Source: JANXQG01 sp037147235 (GTDB taxonomy: Bacteria; Planctomycetota; Planctomycetia; Pirellulales; Thermoguttaceae). Taken from it: a stretch of DNA of 8,178 nucleotides. Shown in pieces: positions 1 through 6,223 of this stretch (position 1 is the first letter of the stretch; the number at the start of each line of letters is the position of its first letter). The stretch is taken from positions 1-8,178 of the forward strand of contig JBAWVO010000290.1 in the NCBI GenBank assembly GCA_037147235.1. Direction: 5' to 3'. The notes under the pieces were generated by a model. It searched no databases. It had not been told where the DNA came from and saw only the letters and a program-made list of their open reading frames with translations. Both the position numbers and the translations under genes were made by a program.

Positions 1-2
1 CC

Positions 3-458
3 GAGTTCACGCAACACGTTCCCCCCAAGGGTTCGCACTTGATCCGTTATTATGGTTGGTACTCGAACAAGGCCCGCGGCATGCGCCGGAAGGCGGCGGC
101 GGCCATTCTCCCCTCGCCCGTACTCGGGAGAGGGGCAGGGGGTGAGGGCATCGCGGGTGAGGGCATTAACCACTCCCAAGCCCCCCGCCGCGCGAGCCAG
201 ACTTGGGCCATGCTCATCAAGCGGGTTTATGAGATTGATCCGCTGGAATGTCCTCGGTGTCACGGCCAGATGACGGTGATTGCCTTCATTGAACCGCCGC
301 AAGGCGCGGTAATCGAGAAGATTCTTCGCCACTGCGGCCTGTGGCAACCCTCGACGCCACGCGCGCCGCCCGCCGGGATCGGTTGGGGCCACGCTCCGGC
401 CGACGAGCCTCCGGAACTAACCTACGTGGATATCGACATCTTCGAGGCGACCTTCTAA
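3..458 (+). CDS. IS91-family transposase, C-terminal part (5' end outside window)
   Basis: The frame is open from the window edge to the stop at 456-458, giving 151 residues, so the gene starts upstream of the window. IS91-family enzymes are Y2 single-strand transposases of rolling-circle type, usually about 350-400 residues, so only the last third or so is here and the catalytic tyrosines are not visible. The recognisable parts are the stretch HLIRYYGWYSNKARGMRRK near the start, the block TWAMLIKRVYEIDPLECPRC with its CxxC pair, FIEPPQGAVIEKILRHCGLW, and the acidic end ELTYVDIDIFEATF. These match the usual tail of Transposase_32-type proteins. The linker between the first two blocks (about 99-180) is replaced or extended by a palindromic repeat read in frame. 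A TTG at 39 is not a real start, because family-like sequence lies upstream of it. Whether the element is still active cannot be judged from the tail. Confidence 0.85.
   Translation, partial: EFTQHVPPKGSHLIRYYGWYSNKARGMRRKAAAAILPSPVLGRGAGGEGIAGEGINHSQAPRRASQTWAMLIKRVYEIDPLECPRCHGQMTVIAFIEPPQGAVIEKILRHCGLWQPSTPRAPPAGIGWGHAPADEPPELTYVDIDIFEATF
105..166. repeat. palindromic repeat plus 12-bp tandem repeat inside the transposase linker
   Basis: Arms 111-120 (ccctcgcccg) and 125-134 (cgggagaggg) pair with one mismatch around the loop tact. The next bases carry gggtgagggcat twice (140-151 and 155-166) at a 15-nt, in-frame period. The translated peptide is glycine-rich and contains LGRGAGGEG, which resembles the common translation of GC-rich dispersed intergenic repeats (from memory, not checked). 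It falls where family members have a variable, alanine- and proline-rich linker, so it probably does not destroy the protein. Confidence 0.65.
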
Positions 459-597
459 TTCTCACCGATGACCAGTCGGCCTGGGGACGGTACGCGCATA
501 CTGTGGGCGGCACCCCCAGACGAGCCATAATTTCTCCACCAGAATGAAGTGTGACCGGCAGGAATCTTCGCTCAAGAGACTTCAACCGTGGAGCGGT
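459..597. other. non-coding 3' flank of the IS91-type element
   Basis: No credible gene is seen between the transposase stop and the palindrome. Short open frames here are antisense or out-of-frame by-products of GC-rich sequence. In IS91 elements the transposase is followed by a non-coding end region, so this stretch is most simply the remainder of the element. The boundary is not proven. Confidence 0.45.
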
Positions 598-649
598 GGG
601 GGGCCATGCGGGGAGTGCGGCAATTGCCGCACTCCCCGCATGGCCCCCC
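598..649. repeat. perfect 52-bp palindrome (26-bp arms)
   Basis: The arms 598-623 and 624-649 are exact reverse complements with no loop bases, centred on caattg (621-626). Pairing stops at 597/650 (t opposite t). The arms are very GC-rich, with ccatgcggggagtgcggc inside the left one. It lies 140 bp after the transposase stop. It could be the hairpin at an IS91-type end, since family ends carry subterminal palindromes and no terminal inverted repeats. It could also be a strong bidirectional terminator, although only a weak T run (ttgtctt) follows. The tetramer CTTG, the reverse-strand form of a known IS91 target site, begins at 649 on the right edge. The functional assignment is inference. 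Confidence 0.9.
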
Positions 650-711
650 TTGTCTTACTAATATGCACTGGCTAGAATCAGAGCTTCAGAAAATCAATTT
701 TCCTATCCTCT

Positions 712-992
712 AACGTGATTTGGAAATCGGCGCTGACTTTTACGAATCACAACGGAGTGGGCTGGGTCTCTACTTCAACGACTGCTTGATGACGGACATC
801 GATTCGCTTTGTTTGTATGCAGGCATCCATGAAAGGCAGTTTGGCCTTCATCGCTGTATGTCCAAACGATTTCCGTTTGCCATCTATTACGACGCGCCCC
901 AAGACACGATTGAAATCTATGCCGTGCTCGATTGTCGCCAAGACCCTAAGAAAATCGAAGTTCGACTACGATCCGCGCGAACAAACCGATGA
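712..992 (+). pseudogene. ParE/RelE-type toxin, 5'-truncated copy
   Basis: The frame encodes the body of a RelE/ParE-superfamily toxin. It begins DLEIGADFYESQRSGLG, passes through IDSLCLYAGIHERQFGLHR, and ends with the typical core KRFPFAIYYD...IEIYAVLDCRQDP. Family members are usually about 95-105 residues and act on gyrase (ParE) or ribosome-bound mRNA (RelE). The first ten or so residues (VRILSAAE in copy 2) are missing here, because the repeat junction turns the glutamate codon gaa into the stop taa at 711-713. Only a TTG at 720 could start it, giving 90 residues. No Shine-Dalgarno sequence and no antitoxin gene are visible upstream. It is probably dead, although a near-complete C-terminal core could still be made from TTG. 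Toxin-family membership is fairly sure; the subfamily is not. Confidence 0.75.
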
Positions 993-1007
993 AACTTAAT
1001 TCGAGAC
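712..1007 (+). repeat. direct repeat copy 1 (toxin gene duplication)
   Basis: This 296-bp segment is repeated at 1074-1365. By hand comparison the copies differ by about ten substitutions plus a 4-nt block (tatg) present here and absent from the second copy, so identity is about 96-97%. The repeat starts inside the toxin coding sequence (aacgtgattt) and ends 15 bases past its stop (gagac). The distance between matching starts is 362 bp, and 66 bp (1008-1073) separate the copies. Confidence 0.95.
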
Positions 1008-1350
1008 ACAAAACTAAATTATCCGGAATTAAGTTATGTGTCCCCCGAACTGTTCGGATATTGTCGGCGGCGGAACGTGATTTGGAAATCGGCGCTGACT
1101 TTTACGAATCACAACGGAGCGGGCTGGGTCTCTACTTCAACGACTGCTTGATGACGGACATCGATTCGCTTTGTTTGCAGGCATCCATGAAAGGCAGTTT
1201 GGCCTTCACCGCTGCATTTCCAAACGATTTCCGTTTGCGATCTATTACGACACGCCCCAAGACGCGATTGAAATCTATGCCGTGATCGATTGTCGCCAAG
1301 ACCCTAAGAAAATCGGAGTTCAACTACGATCCGCGCGAACAAACCGATGA
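989..1350 (+). pseudogene. ParE/RelE-type toxin, frameshifted copy
   Basis: This copy keeps the N-terminus that copy 1 lacks (PRTVRILSAAERDLEIGADF, from about 1043). It has lost four bases after IDSLCL near 1176, so the annotated frame runs into unrelated residues and stops at 1285. Read in the shifted frame the rest is intact: GIHERQFGLHRCISKRFPF, then AIYYD, AVIDCRQDP and the stop at 1348-1350. The only in-frame ATG is at 989 and overlaps the stop of copy 1 as ATGA. That same ATGA also ends copy 2, so it belongs to the repeat and need not mean translational coupling. The natural start is unclear, since gtc stands where a start codon would be expected. No antitoxin is recognisable in the 66 bases before it. 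Confidence 0.75.
1005..1042. repeat. imperfect inverted repeat between the two toxin copies
   Basis: The arms 1005-1020 (gacacaaaactaaatt) and 1027-1042 (aattaagttatgtgtc) pair at 14 of 16 positions around the 6-nt spacer atccgg. This AT-rich hairpin sits directly upstream of the toxin coding sequence of copy 2. It could be an operator or a remnant end of a mobile element. ParE-type loci are normally autoregulated by antitoxin binding to upstream dyads, but no antitoxin is seen here. Confidence 0.55.
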
Positions 1351-1365
1351 AACTTAATTCGAGAC
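1074..1365 (+). repeat. direct repeat copy 2 (toxin gene duplication)
   Basis: This is the partner of 712-1007. It is 292 bp long because of the 4-nt deletion near 1176, which exactly accounts for the length difference. It ends in the same gagac and is followed immediately by the inverted-repeat element at 1367. Confidence 0.95.
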
Positions 1366-1366
1366 G

Positions 1367-1464
1367 GCCTTGTCGAACAATTCACTTTTCATACATGATG
1401 TTGTATGGCTAGCAATGCTAGCAACACCATAAGTTGTGCCAAGAGGCCAATTGTTCGACAAGGC
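1367..1464. mobile_element. 98-bp MITE-like element with perfect 16-bp inverted repeats
   Basis: The left end gccttgtcgaacaatt (1367-1382) is the exact reverse complement of the right end aattgttcgacaaggc (1449-1464). The 66-bp interior is relatively AT-rich and contains a smaller dyad, gctagc-aat-gctagc. No protein is encoded. The size and terminal symmetry fit a non-autonomous miniature transposable element. No obvious target-site duplication is visible (g/t at the immediate flanks), so a long-stem terminator or another structured RNA is also possible. A TGTTATAAT string, which matches an extended -10 promoter, abuts the right end at 1465-1473. Confidence 0.5.
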
Positions 1465-1826
1465 TGTTATAATGCCAGAAAAATCGCCATAGTTAAGCTG
1501 TCCGTCGGGCCCCAAAGGCTTGCTGCGTGGCCGGCGGCTGCTCAATGCGCCCGCAGGGCTTACCTGGACGACGAAACCGACTTCAAACCTACGGCTGCAG
1601 GCACGTTACGATCCCGGGTTGCTTGCATGGCACGCCCTTCAGGGGTAAACTGGCTGGATAGTCCCCGATGCCATTCGCCTTGTGATGGTGAGGCCGTAAG
1701 CCAAATTTCATCCTTCCGCAAACCACGGAAACGGAATGTGCACCGAGGGTGAGGTTAACCGAGGCAACACACGATGTGCACGCACTTTACCAAGGGCGAA
1801 GCCCTTGGCCTGACCGGGAATCCAAA
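1465..1826. other. gene-poor interval before the helical protein gene
   Basis: No coding sequence is supported. A 115-codon frame (1405-1752) runs through the inverted-repeat element and has an irregular residue make-up (many C, R, S and A in non-domain order), so I treat it as chance. A candidate extended -10 (TGTTATAAT, 1465-1473) lies at the left edge but has no good -35 at the right distance. A compact hairpin lies at 1790-1808. The interval may be leader sequence for the gene at 1827 or decayed DNA. Confidence 0.4.
1790..1808. promoter_or_regulatory. short perfect hairpin upstream of the gene at 1827
   Basis: ccaagggc (1790-1797) and gcccttgg (1801-1808) form an 8-bp stem with a gaa loop. 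It ends 18 bases before the ATG at 1827, so in a transcript it would sit just upstream of the ribosome site. No T run follows on either strand, so it does not look like an intrinsic terminator. It may be a leader hairpin or a dispersed repeat. Confidence 0.4.
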
Positions 1827-2639
1827 ATGAGCGACGAAGCGATGACGTTGCCGATACCTTTTCTCACGAGCCGCGCACTCGCGACCACCGATGCGGGAAC
1901 GCGGGAGTCGTTCAGGTTGTTCGAGGCGCTCGTGACGCGACTTGAGCCTGCCATGAAACGTGAAATGAGATTCAGTGGCGGCGTCGCCCTCGAATTCCCA
2001 CAGCTTGCGGCATCGTACCTATTCTCCAGCCTTCAACGGGTCCGTGTGGTATCGTGGGGTGTGATTTCCGCGATCAACGCACCGAACGAGGCGTTGTTCG
2101 TGTTGGCAGTTCGCTCGATGCTGGAATCAGCCGCTAACCTCGCATATCTCAGGGCGAACATCGTTAAGACCTACGCGGGCGAGTTGTCTCGCAAAGAAAT
2201 GACGTATCTGTCGCTTCGCATGAAGTTTGCGACTCGCAAGCCGGACGACATGGAGTTGTCCGCCCATGAAGCGTCGTGCGTGTCCTCGGTCAACGTCCTG
2301 ACGGCAATTAAGGCCCTTGACCGCTTTGCCACCGCACAGATCGGATTCGCGAACGAGAAAGCAATGACAAACTGGTACGAGCGACTCTGCGAGTTTGCAC
2401 ATCCGAACTGCTTGGGGAACAGTGTCGGCAGCGAATCGGACTATGCGGGCGGAATGGAGACGTTTGACGCCGAACCGTGTGTGCGTGCCGCGGTCCTTGA
2501 GCAGTTCGGCAATTATGCCTATGTTTCGCTGTACGCCTTCTGTCGTATCTACAACGACTCTTGGCGGATGCTGGTGGAGCACGGCGAGGTGCTTCCAACC
2601 TGGGAGCCGCTGGGCGATCCAGTGATTCTGCTTGATTGA
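1827..2639 (+). CDS. hypothetical helical protein, DUF5677/HEPN-like (270 aa)
   Basis: The function is unknown. The protein is predicted to be soluble and mostly helical, with no signal peptide or convincing membrane segment. Two features recall the DUF5677-type group of HEPN-related proteins: VRSMLESAANLAYLRA at about 95-110 and YERLCEFAHPN at 184-194. The latter contains R186-x5-H192, which fits the Rx4-6H signature of HEPN ribonucleases, although the same 'FAHP' block occurs in family members with no proven activity. I chose the ATG at 1827, with a modest gggaa six bases upstream. A GTG at 1749 in the same frame would add 26 residues of low-quality sequence that run through the hairpin. 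The J-domain gene follows on the same strand after 90 bp, so co-transcription is possible. That the gene is real is fairly certain; the family is a recollection from motifs. Confidence 0.75.
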   Translation: MSDEAMTLPIPFLTSRALATTDAGTRESFRLFEALVTRLEPAMKREMRFSGGVALEFPQLAASYLFSSLQRVRVVSWGVISAINAPNEALFVLAVRSMLESAANLAYLRANIVKTYAGELSRKEMTYLSLRMKFATRKPDDMELSAHEASCVSSVNVLTAIKALDRFATAQIGFANEKAMTNWYERLCEFAHPNCLGNSVGSESDYAGGMETFDAEPCVRAAVLEQFGNYAYVSLYAFCRIYNDSWRMLVEHGEVLPTWEPLGDPVILLD

Positions 2640-2729
2640 CCATGCGAGTGTGGCAGTAAGAAGAGGAAGAGGTGTCCGGAACGTCCCCACGCCTCCGGTC
2701 ACGTAAGGAACTATTGAAGGACTCGTCCA
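2640..2729. other. 90-bp gap between the helical protein and the J-domain protein
   Basis: No terminator-like hairpin with a T run is seen. A purine-rich gaagga (2716-2721) eight bases before the ATG at 2730 is a fair ribosome site. The gap is compatible with a two-gene operon or with a separate weak promoter; no clear promoter is recognisable. Confidence 0.4.
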
Positions 2730-4979
2730 ATGGATTCTTTTTCTGACCCGTCGGGGAAGGCACCGAGTTGCGCACGCCCAAGCGCGCCTGCCTTTGCACG
2801 TTCCGCGAGCGCATCGCCGCCGCCTTTGGACTACCTAAGCGATGAGTTGTCCACGGCGTTCTTCGACGCCCGTGAGCACGAAGCCTACTACCGGTCTCTC
2901 AGGACTTCGGTTCGGCCACGGCCAATAGACGCGCGGCGGGCCTACTACGATACGTTCCGCCCCGTATTGCTTCGTTTGCTCGCGTTGGCGGATGATGATG
3001 GGATCGTTTTCCTCGAACATCTCATCACAGCGAACATCCGCGAGGAGAAACGAACGCCGGGCGCACAAGCACGGGGGTGTGCAGTGGAGCGCGTGCGGCG
3101 AGTGGAGCCGAAAGGGATGACGATTCTCGGAAACGATGCTGGCCGCGACCCGGAGCACTGTCGCGCCGCGTACCGGGCTGCTGCGCGTCGTTGCCACCCT
3201 GACCACGGCGGGGCGATTGAAGATATGATTGCGGTCAATTCCGCGTTTGAAATGCTCCACCGAATCCTCGTGGAAGAGGCCGGCGCGGCTCCCATCGCCG
3301 GTGAGGTGGACGAGTCACGGGAGTTCTCCGGCGATACGAGGAACGCATCAGCCTATTTGTGGACGGTTCGGCAATTGCTGCTCGGCATCGCACTCGACGA
3401 GTGGGCGATTGAGGAGGCCACCGTTTACTTTGAGCAACTCGTGCCGGTCCAATCCACGCGCGCCGCCGAAGAACCGGAGGATCCGGAGAGGCCGTGGTTC
3501 TTTCTTGGTAACAGTCCATACGGGGAACACTGGGAGCGCACGCATGATCTCTTCGAGCAGGCGTGCAGACTTACCATGCGGCTTTGCGCCGCTGGGCGTG
3601 CCGACGGTGCAGCGCGATCACTCCTGATAGCGCGGGCATTCTACCGCCAGTTTGAGGAGTTAGGTGCGATTCCCGACAAGGGCTCAGAAGAAATCCGGGG
3701 TGAAACGGCACATGCGAGGCGCCAAGACGCGATCAGGCACGCGCGCGACCTAACCTATGGGAAAGGTGAACACGGCAATTACAAGCAGCAGTTTCCGCGG
3801 GCGCAAGAAGAGGCCAGAGAAGAGCTAGAGGCCCTAAAGCAATCGCCCGTGTCTTTCATGCATCCCTCCCTTCGCAAGGCATTGGAATGCGTTGCGGGAA
3901 CGCGCAAACCGCCGGTTGTCCTGGACGGACTGAGGCAGATCGAGAACGCTTTTAGGCTCGGTGTGATCGACGAGAAACGATACAAGGCCAGCATGTCACG
4001 TGTCACTAAGACGGCGGGCCGCGTTTCGGCGGATCGATCCAATCGGCTTGCTATTTTCAAACGTACGCACTTCGCCCCGTTGCTCCCGGCCGACGCTAAA
4101 CTGAAACCGTCGCGGAACGTAGGCCGCATGGTGCCCTACCCGATGGCCTACCAACCCCAGGGCCTGACGCCAGACCAGCAGGCGGAGTATCTGAGGGCGT
4201 TCCGAGAAAAGGACGACCTGGACTTGGCCGCAAGGTACGCGGGGTTCCGGTTAGACAGCGTTTTCCAGTCGGCGATTCTCTTCACCGACAGTTGCAACCT
4301 CGCCTCCCTCGCAGAAGAGGCCGATGCCATCGCGCAGATTCAGCCCGATTGCCGCTTCGCCGGGGGGGCTGACGCAGTGATTATCCGGTTGATCGCGGAG
4401 TTAGGTGGCACCCAGCGGGGGGAGTTCGTGTCGCAACTCGCGAAGCTTTTGCGGCGCGGACTGGTCTATTGTACCTCCGAGCCCATGTGGAAGCTGGCGA
4501 AAAAGTTCGCCGAGACGACCGCCGCAGCCAATAAGTTTCATGCACACCTGCATGATCTCCTGGTAGCCATTGCGAACTACTGCGAAGACCACCCGTCTAC
4601 GTCTACAATAAGCGGCTGGGATGATCAGCGACTCGATAACCTACGCCGCTTAATGCCCCTCGCGGCCTACGAGCGCGAGCACCCGTCTACAAGGCTGGTG
4701 GGCGAACCCACCGCGATGGTCCTCGACCGAGCTGCCGTTCCAGACGATACGGCGGCAGGGCAGTTGGCAGTGGAGCGCCAGCGGCAACTGCCCTTGAGCA
4801 TCAACGGAGTTGACGACAAGGATGCTCGGCCGCAAGGAGCCGATATGAGTCCCGCCGACCTGCCCCCCGCACTACGCGACCGCCTGCGGGAATCGCACAA
4901 CGCGATGGTGGCCGCTGTGGAGGAGTGTTTCGGCCCCGATTCCCCGCTTATCCAAGAGCTAGGGGGCTACGAGAAATAG
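2730..4979 (+). CDS. large J-domain protein of unknown function (749 aa)
   Basis: A J-domain lies at about residues 129-178. It reads GMTILGNDAGRDPEHCRAAY, then RAAARRCHPDHGG with the HPD triad at 156-158, then a helix ending SAFEMLHRI. J-domains stimulate the ATPase of Hsp70 (DnaK) and bring it to a client. Canonical DnaJ has the J-domain at the extreme N-terminus followed by G/F and zinc-finger regions. Here 128 residues precede it, and no G/F region or CxxCxGxG repeats follow. The remaining ~570 residues are not recognised. They look helical, with a charged stretch at about 355-372 (RAQEEAREELEALK) and a low-complexity S/P/A N-terminus. No signal peptide or membrane span is seen. The start is supported by gaagga eight bases upstream. 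The C-terminus may be shortened by a frameshift, because the +1 frame stays open past the stop. The J-domain assignment is firm; the role is unknown. Confidence 0.85.
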   Translation: MDSFSDPSGKAPSCARPSAPAFARSASASPPPLDYLSDELSTAFFDAREHEAYYRSLRTSVRPRPIDARRAYYDTFRPVLLRLLALADDDGIVFLEHLITANIREEKRTPGAQARGCAVERVRRVEPKGMTILGNDAGRDPEHCRAAYRAAARRCHPDHGGAIEDMIAVNSAFEMLHRILVEEAGAAPIAGEVDESREFSGDTRNASAYLWTVRQLLLGIALDEWAIEEATVYFEQLVPVQSTRAAEEPEDPERPWFFLGNSPYGEHWERTHDLFEQACRLTMRLCAAGRADGAARSLLIARAFYRQFEELGAIPDKGSEEIRGETAHARRQDAIRHARDLTYGKGEHGNYKQQFPRAQEEAREELEALKQSPVSFMHPSLRKALECVAGTRKPPVVLDGLRQIENAFRLGVIDEKRYKASMSRVTKTAGRVSADRSNRLAIFKRTHFAPLLPADAKLKPSRNVGRMVPYPMAYQPQGLTPDQQAEYLRAFREKDDLDLAARYAGFRLDSVFQSAILFTDSCNLASLAEEADAIAQIQPDCRFAGGADAVIIRLIAELGGTQRGEFVSQLAKLLRRGLVYCTSEPMWKLAKKFAETTAAANKFHAHLHDLLVAIANYCEDHPSTSTISGWDDQRLDNLRRLMPLAAYEREHPSTRLVGEPTAMVLDRAAVPDDTAAGQLAVERQRQLPLSINGVDDKDARPQGADMSPADLPPALRDRLRESHNAMVAAVEECFGPDSPLIQELGGYEK

Positions 4980-5058
4980 AGCGCCAGCGGCAAGAGCAGC
5001 GACGGGAAGCACACCGGCAGTGGGAGGCAAAGGCGCAGCGGCAACCACCTGCGCGCTT
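4980..5058. other. convergent gap with an open +1 frame after the J-protein stop
   Basis: Only 79 bases separate the stops of the J-domain gene and the convergent gene on the other strand. In the frame starting at 4979 the sequence reads ERQRQEQRREAHRQWEAKAQ, which is highly charged and helix-like. It continues to a stop at about 5097 inside the convergent gene. The 15-mer gagcgccagcggcaa occurs both here (4979-4993) and within the J-protein gene (4773-4787), encoding ERQRQ each time. No hairpin terminator is obvious between the two genes. Confidence 0.5.
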
Positions 5059-5889
5059 CTACGCCTTTGCTATCCTCGGGTTGGTCTGCGCGAGTTGATC
5101 GAGTCCGAGTCTTGCAATTTCCTCCGCGAAGTCCGGGATTGTGAGATGCTCGACCGCCACATCGTAAGAAATGATCAACTGCTTTCCCAGCTCTTGGAAG
5201 ACCGCTAGAAACTTTACGATCGCCTCGTCCATTTCGTCGATCTTGACCGTTGGCACCGTAGACCCTAGCGCGGCGTCGTAATTGTTGTGCGCCACTCTAA
5301 TATGCCGCCATTCGTCCCGCAGGTTCCGGACGATTGGCAAATCCTTGACCTCCTTGATTCTTGAGATGAACCTCGCCTTCTCTGGATGGTCATGGAGGAT
5401 TTCTTCCACCAATGTGTCTATCGTGAGAACTTTGCGGCCGCGGACTTTTTTCCCGTCGGTGAGCAGTCTCGTTAACTGAAGAACTACGCTTTCAAAGAGC
5501 GAGAGCGCGATGAATTTGTGCGAGTTTCCAAACTGTGTGGCAAACGCCCTGGAATTCTCAAACAGCTTGAAGCTTGCCCAATCCGCCTTGAGACGGGAAA
5601 TCTGCACAAAGAAAGCGACGACCTTCTCCCCGTGTTTCGCGCGCAAGTCCAGTCCCGATTTATGCACCCTTCCCTCTTCGATCAGCCCTTCCAGCGTCTG
5701 CAGCGTGGCCTGGCTCAAGCGACGCGAGTTGGCTTTCTGTCGCAGTTCGTCGCTGTGCTCAAATATCCACAGAGCGTCTACTGTCATTTTGACCACCTCT
5801 AAGCTCGTGCGACCTCCGTTCTCCGCGCAGTTCCACCGCTGGAGATCGCACCATTTGCACACCTCGTCGATCTTCTCTTCGCGTGTCAT
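5059..5889 (-). CDS. hypothetical protein, HEPN/AbiU2-like (276 aa)
   Basis: The function is unproven. The sequence is predicted to be all-helical and cytoplasmic. The central and C-terminal parts recall the AbiU2-type HEPN family: FIALSLFESVVLQLTRLLTD at about 126-145, a segment TIDTLVEEIL at 156-165, then NLRDEWRHIRVAHNNYD at 189-205 with R195-x5-H201, matching the HEPN Rx4-6H signature. AbiU belongs to the phage abortive-infection systems, and HEPN proteins are often RNases. The N-terminus holds C11, C14 and C21 (CKWCDLQRWNC), too few for a standard zinc finger. The ATG at 5889 is preceded on its strand by ggaggagga, a near-perfect Shine-Dalgarno, so the start is well supported. A TATAAT-like -10 lies about 105 bases upstream. 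It converges on the J-domain gene, so it is transcribed independently. Gene reality is high; family membership moderate. Confidence 0.75.
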   Translation of the reverse strand: MTREEKIDEVCKWCDLQRWNCAENGGRTSLEVVKMTVDALWIFEHSDELRQKANSRRLSQATLQTLEGLIEEGRVHKSGLDLRAKHGEKVVAFFVQISRLKADWASFKLFENSRAFATQFGNSHKFIALSLFESVVLQLTRLLTDGKKVRGRKVLTIDTLVEEILHDHPEKARFISRIKEVKDLPIVRNLRDEWRHIRVAHNNYDAALGSTVPTVKIDEMDEAIVKFLAVFQELGKQLIISYDVAVEHLTIPDFAEEIARLGLDQLAQTNPRIAKA

Positions 5890-5904
5890 GACTCTTCCTC
5901 CTCC
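5890..5904 (-). promoter_or_regulatory. strong Shine-Dalgarno for the AbiU2-like gene
   Basis: Read on the minus strand this is ggaggaggaagagtc directly before the ATG. It is much stronger than the ribosome sites of the other genes in the window, which settles the start and suggests efficient translation. Confidence 0.75.
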
Positions 5905-6223
5905 GCGCCGCTCGCTTTAGGATCGGGGGCTTCCACCTCAAATGGAAAACGACCTCGTCCTGGGCGATAGATGCAGCTTACATTCGGACACCGCGATTAT
6001 ACGAAAGGTTCGCGTATCCGCGCAGGTCGAAGACGGCCGTTTCCACTTTGCTAAGCAAAATGGGGTCTGCCGGCCTGGCCCTGACTCCCGCTGCCCGTGA
6101 CCATGGGCAGCAGATCGGGTATAGTACATGGAACCAGGAACCCCGCACAGCAGTTACCCATTGCCGCCAACCGGCATGTCGGTGCGGTAGACTCGGCGGT
6201 GTCTTTGGCTTGGGAGAACGCTG
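5905..6223. other. divergent intergenic region between the AbiU2-like and HAF-repeat genes
   Basis: The two genes face away from each other, so both promoters should lie here. On the minus strand a TATAAT occurs at 6001-5996, but the hexamer 17 bases further upstream is not a good -35. Two dyads are visible: the 13-bp tttgctaagcaaa (6047-6059) and ctgccc/gggcag (6091-6096 and 6105-6110) with an 8-nt loop. They are possible operator or terminator parts. Open frames crossing this stretch on the minus strand show no domain and are not called. Confidence 0.4.
5996..6001 (-). promoter_or_regulatory. candidate -10 box for the AbiU2-like gene
   Basis: A perfect TATAAT on the minus strand lies about 105 bases upstream of the ATG at 5889. 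No convincing -35 is found at 16-18 bases, so this is a weak call based on one hexamer. Confidence 0.25.

Noticed and set aside
1354..1545. Minus-strand frame containing GPDGQLNYGDFSGI, which looks briefly protein-like
   Set aside because: It is short, starts from TTG without a ribosome site and runs through the inverted-repeat element. The motif alone does not identify a family.
1405..1752. 115-codon open frame on the plus strand
   Set aside because: It begins inside the inverted-repeat element, has no ribosome site, and its residue make-up shows no domain or regular secondary structure pattern.
1790..1808. Hairpin considered as an intrinsic terminator
   Set aside because: No T run follows on either strand, so it is listed only as a possible leader hairpin.
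2127..2814. Overlapping minus-strand frames of 191 and 168 codons
   Set aside because: They are antisense to the 270-residue protein and have compositions rich in R, S and H typical of shadow frames.
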